Shown piece after piece: positions 1-4,649 of a stretch of DNA of 7,554 nt. Numbering within the stretch: the stretch's first letter is position 1; every line of letters begins with the position of its first letter. Source of the DNA: Dehalococcoidia bacterium (lineage in GTDB: Bacteria > Chloroflexota > Dehalococcoidia > UBA2247); NCBI GenBank assembly GCA_021159955.1, contig JAGHDJ010000006.1, forward strand, positions 1 through 7,554, given 5' to 3'. The position numbers and the translations under genes were made by a program. A model generated the notes under the pieces. That model had not been told where the DNA came from, did not search any database, and was given only the letters and a program-made list of their open reading frames with translations.

Positions 1-505
1 CAGCGCGCTTCACTTTTCCTGCTACATCTTCCTTCTTCTCTATATATTCAGCAGCCTGACGCAGCCCGACTTCGAGACTCCCCATCTGTTCACTCGCCTG
101 CATCAACTGGCAATAAGTATGAGGAAATATCTCCGGATATTTGCCGAGTGCACGGGAAAATGAGGAGCCTCCTTCAAGACTTCCAATCAATCCGACGAGA
201 ATTTTCTTAAAGGCACGTTTGGATGTTTGCCCTTCCAGTATTCGTAATGCAGCAAGAATATCAATACCAGATTCAACCAGGGTAGCTAATTGGTGCGTAA
301 AATCGATGACTTCTCTAGTCTTAACTCCAAAGAAAGTCGGCAACAAAGCCTCCAGGCTCCGGTCCTCACGCACCTTTTGCAAACTGAGAACACGGCGATG
401 TCCCACCCGATACAAGGCTTCCTCCGCCATACTCTCAGAAGCAGCATCAATTGTGCCATGCACGATCTTCCTGTCAAGGGAGTAGACAGTAAACCGATAC
501 GCCAT
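1..505 (-). CDS. pilC: Type IV pilus inner-membrane platform protein PilC (GspF family), N-terminal part
   Basis: PilC/GspF is the polytopic inner-membrane platform on which the PilB motor works to add pilin subunits. The visible 168 residues begin MAYRFTVYSLDRK, the usual opening of this family, followed by a soluble lead domain (about residues 1-60). The first T2SSF helical domain then starts with VKTREVIDFTHQLATLVESG (about 62-80), continues through LAALRILEGQTSK, and contains the family-typical EGGSSFSRALGKYPEIFP (about 111-127) and LMQASEQMGSLEVGL. The first membrane helix and the rest lie beyond the left edge; full members have about 400 residues. The start is ATG at 505, with GGAGG five bases upstream. 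The gene begins 32 bases after the pilB stop, so the two are almost certainly co-transcribed. The GspF name would apply if this were a type II secretion system, but the adjacent pilin and PilB favour pili or a pilus-like system. Confidence 0.93.
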   Translation of the reverse strand, partial: MAYRFTVYSLDRKIVHGTIDAASESMAEEALYRVGHRRVLSLQKVREDRSLEALLPTFFGVKTREVIDFTHQLATLVESGIDILAALRILEGQTSKRAFKKILVGLIGSLEGGSSFSRALGKYPEIFPHTYCQLMQASEQMGSLEVGLRQAAEYIEKKEDVAGKVKRA

Positions 506-537
506 AATTTCCTCCAGAATGCCCTGAAGAGCAACTG

Positions 538-2259
538 TTAACCAATAGAAAACACACAGCGCATTACTTCACCCAGCGAAGTAATACCCTCCTTCGCCTT
601 CATTATCCCATCACGCTTCATCGTCACCATACCCTCCGACAATGCCACTGCTCCAATATCACTGGCATCAGGATTATCAACCAGCCTCTTCCTGATTGCA
701 TCACTCATAGTCATTAGCTCAAAAAGCCCCGTCCGCCCCTCATAACCGGTATGACCACACAGGTGACATTTTCCCCCAACATAAAAGGTATCTGATTGCC
801 CATAGGAGGATTCATCCTGCATTTCGTTTTGATAGAAAGCCCTTTCCTCATCCGATGCTTGTACTGGAACACGGCAATGAGGACATAGTCGCCGCACCAT
901 CCGCTGAGCGAGAATGCCAACCAGCGTTGAAGAGATAAGATACGGCTCAATACCCAGGTCCATAAGGCGAAAAAGTACACCAGTGGCATCATTGGCATGA
1001 ATTGAAGAGAGCACAAGATGCCCCGTGAGAGCAGCCTGTACCGCCACCACAGCAGTATCCTTATCACGTATCTCACCTACCAGGATAACATCCGGGTCAT
1101 GGCGCATAATAGCCCGCAAGCCACTGGCAAAGGTAATCCCTGCTTTGGGGTTAACCTGACTCTGATTAATTCCTCTAAAACGATATTCTATGGGGTCTTC
1201 GATAGTTAAAATATTGAGCGCTTCCCTGTCAAGCTGGTTAATCGAGGCATAAAGTGTAGTTGTTTTACCGGAACCAGTGGGTCCCCCGACTAATATCATG
1301 CCAAATGGACTCTTCAACATCGCATCATATCCTTCCAGCATATCGGGCAGGAAACCCAGCTCTGGCAACGTAAAAAGAGAGGTCTTTTTATCCAGAATAC
1401 GCAGCGTCGCCATCTCCCCGTATCCCGTTTCCATAGTGGCAGCACGAATATCAACTTCTCTCTCCCCCACCACGGTCGAGAACTGTCCATCTTGAGGACG
1501 TCTTTGTTCTGCAATATTCATCTCTGCCAGAATCTTGATTCTGGACACCAGTTGTATATGGGCAGTCAACGGCAGAGAAACCACATCGCGAAGGATACCA
1601 TCAATGCGATAGCGAACGCGCAACCTGTCTTCCTGCGGTTCAAGGTGAATGTCAGAAGCTCTATCGCGCACCGCCTGCGTAATAAGCAAGTCCAGACTCT
1701 GCGCCACCGGGGTTCTGGCAATGAGATCCGCGTCAATCTCTCTCTTTTCTTTAACACGGGGAGCAAACTGCTCCACTTGTTTCTCAATTTCGCCGCTGGA
1801 CTTATAGTGAATATCAATCGCCCGCTTAATATCCGAGGGAATACCCAGCGCCACATCAACCCTCATCCCCGACTTCGCTCTGATATCTTCAATGGTGTGA
1901 ATGTCCTCCGGATTCGCCATAACCACCATCAGGGCACCACTGACTATATCCAGAGGAATTAGCGTGTGCTTCCGTGCCATATCCTCGGGAATCAGCCGTA
2001 TGGCATCCGGTTGAACTATATGCCTTTCCAGGTCAATTAACGGCACATTAAGGTGGATGCTCCGCACCATCGCCAGGTCTTCGGGTGCAACCATCCTCTG
2101 ACCTGTCAGAACATCATCAAGTTGCCCCCCCTGCTTTTTCTGTATCTCAAGGGCTTTATCCAACTGCTCGGCAGTTATGAGTCCATTCTCTACCAGCAAC
2201 TCACCAAGGCTCTTCTTAGAAGACTCACTCATTGCCATTTCTGACACATCTCTCTCCAT
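538..2259 (-). CDS. pilB: Type IV pilus assembly ATPase PilB (GspE/PulE family)
   Basis: This is the cytoplasmic hexameric ATPase that powers pilus extension through PilC. Residue numbers here count from a possible GTG start at 2277 (579 aa). A MshEN/T2SSE N-terminal domain spans about 23-158, followed by a linker and the CTE domain. Walker A GPTGSGKTT is at 332-340, the Asp box at about 276-295 (DIRAATMETGYGE), Walker B DPDVILVGEIRD at 394-405, and the His box TGHLVLSSIHAN at 418-429. The zinc tetracysteine is C465/C468 and C504/C507. All catalytic elements are intact, so it should be active. I prefer ATG at 2259 (573 aa) because AGGGG lies 6 bases upstream; the GTG at 2277 has only a weak GGGAAG. 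PilT, the retraction ATPase, lacks the zinc motif and long N-domain, so PilT is excluded. GspE is the main alternative name. The N-domain shows loss of ligand residues (see findings). Confidence 0.95.
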   Translation of the reverse strand: MERDVSEMAMSESSKKSLGELLVENGLITAEQLDKALEIQKKQGGQLDDVLTGQRMVAPEDLAMVRSIHLNVPLIDLERHIVQPDAIRLIPEDMARKHTLIPLDIVSGALMVVMANPEDIHTIEDIRAKSGMRVDVALGIPSDIKRAIDIHYKSSGEIEKQVEQFAPRVKEKREIDADLIARTPVAQSLDLLITQAVRDRASDIHLEPQEDRLRVRYRIDGILRDVVSLPLTAHIQLVSRIKILAEMNIAEQRRPQDGQFSTVVGEREVDIRAATMETGYGEMATLRILDKKTSLFTLPELGFLPDMLEGYDAMLKSPFGMILVGGPTGSGKTTTLYASINQLDREALNILTIEDPIEYRFRGINQSQVNPKAGITFASGLRAIMRHDPDVILVGEIRDKDTAVVAVQAALTGHLVLSSIHANDATGVLFRLMDLGIEPYLISSTLVGILAQRMVRRLCPHCRVPVQASDEERAFYQNEMQDESSYGQSDTFYVGGKCHLCGHTGYEGRTGLFELMTMSDAIRKRLVDNPDASDIGAVALSEGMVTMKRDGIMKAKEGITSLGEVMRCVFSIG

Positions 2260-2289
2260 ATCTCGCCCCTGTCCCACGGGGAACTTCCC

Positions 2290-2312
2290 AGTCTATCTCC
2301 AGATAGCAGACT
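2290..2312. repeat. Inverted repeat just upstream of pilB
   Basis: Six-base arms CTATCT and AGATAG are separated by CC (2293-2306). The pairing can be extended outward with AGTC/GACT if a 3-base bulge is allowed. It lies 13 bases before the upstream GTG and about 30 before the preferred ATG of pilB, in the 106-base gap after the HTH gene. It could be an operator for a dimeric regulator or a weak RNA hairpin affecting pilB translation. Both roles are inference, and arms this short can occur by chance. Confidence 0.3.
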
Positions 2313-2383
2313 CCAGTGCCGACAAATTCTCAATCCATTATCTTCTCCGCAAGGTCTCTATCCAGTGATAACCATATCCTCTT

Positions 2384-2584
2384 CTACTGAACTCTGGTAG
2401 ACTCATCCCTGATTCTGTTCACATCATCCTCTGTAAACAGCCTCCACCCTTTTCTATCTTTAAGGGTAACGTCATCAAGAACACCAACCTTAAGCCAGCG
2501 GAAAAAGGTGGCTTTGCTTATACCGGCTCTATGACAAGCTTCAGAAGTACGGTAGTAAGTTTTTCCATTAATATTAGTCGGCAC
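2384..2584 (-). CDS. Small MerR/excisionase-like helix-turn-helix DNA-binding protein
   Basis: This 66-residue protein is essentially one winged helix-turn-helix domain. It has a first helix YRTSEACHRAG (about 11-21), a turn and recognition helix ISKATFFRWLKVG (22-34), a wing DVTLKDRKGWRLF (38-50), and a last helix TEDDVNRIRDES (51-62). The pattern TSEAC..AGISKATFFRWL..G followed by GWRLFTEDDV is that of HTH_17/MerR N-terminal domains. There is no effector or dimerisation coiled coil, so it is much shorter than true MerR regulators (about 110-150 aa) and closer to excisionase-like or AlpA-like proteins. The start is GTG at 2584; an in-frame TGA lies two codons upstream, so the start cannot move far, and no strong ribosome site is visible. 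It sits between the pilin and pilB on the same strand, which suggests a regulator of pilus genes. No phage or integrase gene is near, which argues against an excisionase role. The target is unknown. Confidence 0.8.
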   Translation of the reverse strand: MPTNINGKTYYRTSEACHRAGISKATFFRWLKVGVLDDVTLKDRKGWRLFTEDDVNRIRDESTRVQ

Positions 2585-2728
2585 GTTTCAAACCATCACA
2601 AGACGTCTCTCAACTATCCAGAAAAGATAAACTATACACCCACCATGAAACCCATTTTCTGGCAACGGAAAGTCAAGCCTTATATAACCCCATACATTAA
2701 TTACCAGCGGCACCAGGCGAAATCTGCT

Positions 2729-2764
2729 CCCCATCCCGCTACGGAAATCGCGCAACGGGGGGGG
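2729..2764 (-). terminator. Stem-loop downstream of the pilin gene (attenuator or 3' stabiliser)
   Basis: On the minus strand, CCCGTTGC pairs with GTAGCGGG (8 bp including two G-U pairs). One further G-C pair lies inside, and flanking C-run and GGGG can add outer pairs across a two-base bulge. It begins about 46 bases after the pilin stop codon. In plus-strand RNA the two G-U positions become C-A mismatches, so the structure favours minus-strand transcripts. No U-tract follows, so it is not a textbook intrinsic terminator. Partial termination or protection of the pilin mRNA end are the likely roles. Confidence 0.4.
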
Positions 2765-2809
2765 TATTCATCATTTATATATCTACCTATGCACCGCCAT
2801 CAGAATTTA

Positions 2810-3172
2810 TTAGTAACCAGTAGTTACCTGCGTAACTAACCCAGTTGTGCTACAGGAATAAGTACCCTTGGTCGTCGCATTTCGCAGATAACCAGGATTC
2901 AATGGATTGCCGGTGGGGAAAGCGGTCATATCGCTGGTTTCACTGGTTGCAGTTACCGCAGTTAAGCCTTCCTTCGTCATCATTATATCCATTGCCGTCT
3001 GGACAGTAGCCAGTTCAGCCGCTGCCGCTTCGGACTCACCACTGCCGACAAGTCCACTGACATTGGGCAAAACAACGGCGGCTATCACACCGATAATGGC
3101 AATAACGATGAGCAGCTCTATTAGCGTAAAGCCCTTCTCCCCTTTGTGAATTCTTCCCAAAATACGTTCCAT
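2810..3172 (-). CDS. Type IV pilin-like protein with class III (prepilin) signal
   Basis: This is the pilus structural subunit or a pseudopilin, 120 residues from the preferred ATG. The leader MERILGRIHKGEKG (14 aa, basic) is cut by prepilin peptidase after G14. The mature protein starts F15-TLIE with the essential Glu at +5 (E19), followed by a hydrophobic helix to about residue 36 ending VVLPN. The mature chain is about 106 residues. The globular part is small and rich in Ala, Thr and Gly. Only one cysteine (C107) is present, so the usual C-terminal disulfide loop is absent. Positions 24 and 27 of the mature chain are Val and Leu, unlike the aromatic residues of Geobacter short pilins. ATG at 3172 is preferred over the adjacent GTG at 3175 because AGGAG lies 9 bases before it. 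Two TAA codons in tandem end the gene. It is first in the pilin-HTH-pilB-pilC order and close enough to the machinery genes to be its major pilin. A minor pilin cannot be excluded. Confidence 0.92.
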   Translation of the reverse strand: MERILGRIHKGEKGFTLIELLIVIAIIGVIAAVVLPNVSGLVGSGESEAAAAELATVQTAMDIMMTKEGLTAVTATSETSDMTAFPTGNPLNPGYLRNATTKGTYSCSTTGLVTQVTTGY

Positions 3173-3443
3173 CACTCCTCTCCTTACTATCCTTCTTGTT
3201 TCCCTATTTCCTTTGTCTCCGAAAACAATGTTCTGTTCAACACCTCAATTAACAGCCTTCTTCCTAAACCAGATAGTTCCAGCAAAGTCGGCACTGCCAG
3301 CGATTTTTTCATTTAGAAGCATAAACCACTGAACTTGCAAGTATGTCAGAAAACGAGCAACCAACCTCACAAAAACAGCACAACTTCGGAGAGACTGATC
3401 ACAGATAGGTAGCCCCCCAATAACTGCCTCCAGTCATACTACA

Positions 3444-3473
3444 ACTATACATAACCTTACATTAAATTGTCAA
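3444..3473 (-). promoter_or_regulatory. Sigma-70-type promoter reading toward the pilin operon
   Basis: The minus strand has TTGACA (3473-3468, all six consensus bases), an 18-base spacer, and TATAGT (3449-3444, five of six). Transcription would start near 3437, leaving an untranslated leader of about 265 bases before the pilin ATG. The -35 box overlaps the 8-base palindrome CAAATTTG (3471-3478), a possible repressor site. The long leader is the main reason for caution. Confidence 0.6.
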
Positions 3474-3501
3474 ATTTGTCCATTGCATACGCACCACTGG
3501 A

Positions 3502-3530
3502 AAATGAGCCAAATGAGTATGTGCTATAAT
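3502..3530 (+). promoter_or_regulatory. Extended -10 promoter with tandem repeats for the lone receiver gene
   Basis: TGCTATAAT (3522-3530) is a perfect extended -10 element (TGnTATAAT). No good -35 box stands 17 bases upstream. Instead two direct copies of AAATGAG (3502-3508 and 3511-3517), 9 bases apart start to start, occupy that place. The arrangement resembles a promoter helped by an activator bound at the -35 region. The start would be near 3537, about 150 bases before the first ATG of the receiver. Confidence 0.45.
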
Positions 3531-3684
3531 GCTCTCATAATTAAAGATGCTATTTGACAGCGAGGAAAGGCTGTGAAAGAATACAATAGTATAGTTTGCT
3601 CCATCCGGATTATCAGGGTGCACAGAGACCAAACGCGGGGAAAACATCGTAAAGGCAGATAGCCCCTTCCAGCCTCGCCATATC

Positions 3685-4104
3685 ATGTCTGTGCCCAAAG
3701 GGAGAAGTTTTATCGCTAACAAAATTCTAATTGTTGAGGATGACCCCAGCTTCTTGAGAGCCATAAGCCACATCCTTGAAAAAGAGGGATACCAGATACT
3801 CAGTGCCTCAAATGGCTTACTGGGACTTAAGAAAGCAAAGGACGAGAGTCCAGATATGCTTATTCTGGATGTTATGCTGCCTGGACTGGACGGCTTTGAA
3901 GTATGCCACCGCCTGCGGAACGACGCTAAAACCGCCCGATTACCCATTCTTATGCTCTCGGCTAAGGGGCAGGAGGCGGATAGAACTGCGGGGCTCAGAG
4001 TCGGAGCAAATGAATTTCTCAACAAACCAGTGGAACTCTCGACACTAATAAGCACGGTGAAATCCCTGCTGGCAGGCGAGAGACTGAACACAGGCGATAA
4101 ATAG
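3685..4104 (+). CDS. Single-domain response regulator (CheY-like receiver)
   Basis: This is a stand-alone receiver of up to 139 residues with no output domain. It should act by phospho-dependent binding to another protein, or as a phosphate relay. Numbering from ATG 3685, the acidic pocket is E18-D19-D20, the phospho-acceptor is D62 in LILDVMLPGLDG, the switch Ser is S92 in LMLSAKGQ, and the conserved Lys is K114 in NKP. All are present. It shares the stretch AKGQE-D...GANEF..KP with the receiver at 6811-7179, so the two are close paralogues. The start is uncertain: ATG 3685 and GTG 3691 have no ribosome site, whereas AAAGGGAG (3697-3704) is ideally placed for the ATC at 3712, which begins I-A-N-K-I-L-I-V-E-D-D. 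It is monocistronic, divergent from the pilin and convergent with the kinase operon. A PilG/PilH-like role is possible but unproven. Confidence 0.88.
   Translation: MSVPKGRSFIANKILIVEDDPSFLRAISHILEKEGYQILSASNGLLGLKKAKDESPDMLILDVMLPGLDGFEVCHRLRNDAKTARLPILMLSAKGQEADRTAGLRVGANEFLNKPVELSTLISTVKSLLAGERLNTGDK
3697..3704 (+). promoter_or_regulatory. Ribosome-binding site facing an ATC codon
   Basis: AAAGGGAG ends seven bases before ATC at 3712-3714, the position where a start codon would give a standard receiver N-terminus (x-ANKILIVEDD). It is the only good Shine-Dalgarno sequence near this gene and lies inside the coding region if ATG 3685 is used. Either ATC is a weak non-standard start, or an ATG was lost by mutation or sequence error. 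Confidence 0.45.
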
Positions 4105-4160
4105 TTAATTAGCTTTCTGCTGTTGTTTGAGAGCCCCAAAATTATGTCCCTTTTATTCTC

Positions 4161-4211
4161 TTGATACAGGATTAACCCCACAACACAAACAGCGATAATC
4201 CAAGCTATCAA
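4161..4211. repeat. Imperfect inverted repeat between convergent genes
   Basis: The left arm is TTGATA-CA-GGATTA (4161-4174) and the right arm TAATCC-AAGC-TATCAA (4196-4211). This gives 12 paired bases with a small internal loop and a 21-base apical loop. It lies in the gap between the lone receiver and the facing frameshifted receiver, where a bidirectional terminator would be expected, but no clear U-tract follows on either strand. Function is unproven. Confidence 0.35.
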
Positions 4212-4221
4212 AAGTCTCTTG

Positions 4222-4238
4222 AGGTAAAGAACTTACCT
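4222..4238 (-). terminator. Weak stem-loop after the kinase operon
   Basis: AGGTAA and TTACCT (6 bp) enclose a 5-base loop, starting 7 bases after the TAG stop of the frameshifted receiver. On the minus strand a short TTTT follows about 10 bases later. The stem is AT-rich and short, so it is at best a weak terminator. Confidence 0.3.
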
Positions 4239-4245
4239 TGCACAT

Positions 4246-4634
4246 CTATCTATCCACGAGGATATTTTCCGCAGCATCAAATAATCTACTAAGCCCGCCG
4301 GACTTAGTGAAATACTCAGCCACACCAACCGATAAAGTCTTGACTCTACCACCATCAATTTCAACCCCAGTCATCACCAAAATCTGCATCTCGGTTGTCC
4401 TCGGATTACTTTTCAGTGCCTTAATGACCTCATACCCATCCATCTCAGACATTACTATGTCCGGGAGAATAAAGTCAGAACACCTGCCATCAACCATTTC
4501 CAGCGCTTCTCTGCCATTGTAAGCGGCACAGGTAGAGAATCCCCTATTTCCAGTTCATAACTCAAGAAACGACAGGTATTCACTTCATCATCCACCACCA
4601 GAACAGTCTTATCCTTTCTAACGTTCGCCTCCAC
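4246..4634 (-). pseudogene. Receiver-domain response regulator broken by a one-base frameshift
   Basis: In one frame, from GTG 4634, the protein reads MEANVRKDKTVLVVDDEVNT and on to SYELEIG, a normal receiver start with its acidic pocket (VVDDE). At the GGGG run (4541-4544) the reading must move to the other frame, which continues GFSTCAAYNGREALEMVDG, FILPDIVMSEMDGYEV (phospho-Asp kept), ILVMTG and EYFTKSGGL (Lys kept, the usual Pro now Ser), to the stop at 4246. Restoring one base gives 129 residues, a normal single-receiver length. Everything else is intact, so the lesion is recent or a sequence error. The gene starts 15 bases after the kinase stop, with AAGGAG just upstream, so it is the last gene of the kinase operon. 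As read, the product would end early after about 50 residues and lack the phospho-acceptor Asp. Confidence 0.85.
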
Positions 4635-4649
4635 TCACTCCTTATCTGC

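Larger units (their letters stand above)
3173..3684. other. Long divergent intergenic region with the pilin leader
   Basis: About 510 bases separate the divergent pilin and receiver genes. No convincing protein is encoded here; a long minus-strand frame across it continues antisense through the receiver gene and is taken as chance. It contains the pilin promoter (3444-3473), an implied minus-strand leader of about 265 bases (3173-3437), and a plus-strand extended -10 (3525-3530). I looked for conserved cores of c-di-GMP riboswitches in the leader, because pilins are sometimes controlled by them, and recognised none. Confidence 0.6.

Noticed and set aside
286..534. An 82-codon minus-strand frame overlapping the pilC start.
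   Set aside because: It is a shifted frame of pilC; the real frame gives a clear GspF-family protein from ATG 505.
1492..1962. A 156-codon plus-strand frame opposite pilB.
   Set aside because: Antisense to the conserved PilB N-domain and linker, with no family resemblance.
3173..3437. A c-di-GMP riboswitch in the pilin leader.
   Set aside because: The conserved core sequences of the known classes were not recognised on the minus strand.
3554..3595. TTGACA at 3554 followed by TACAAT (3582) and TATAGT (3590) as a second plus-strand promoter.
   Set aside because: The spacers are 22 and 30 bases, outside the usable range; no -10 stands at 16-18 bases.
3462..4211. A 249-codon minus-strand frame opposite the lone receiver, starting with a membrane-helix-like stretch (IAWIIAVCVVGLILYQ).
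   Set aside because: It has only a TTG start with no ribosome site, runs antisense through a gene with all receiver motifs, and has low-complexity Ser/Pro-rich content typical of shadow frames. The hydrophobic start comes from T-rich intergenic sequence.
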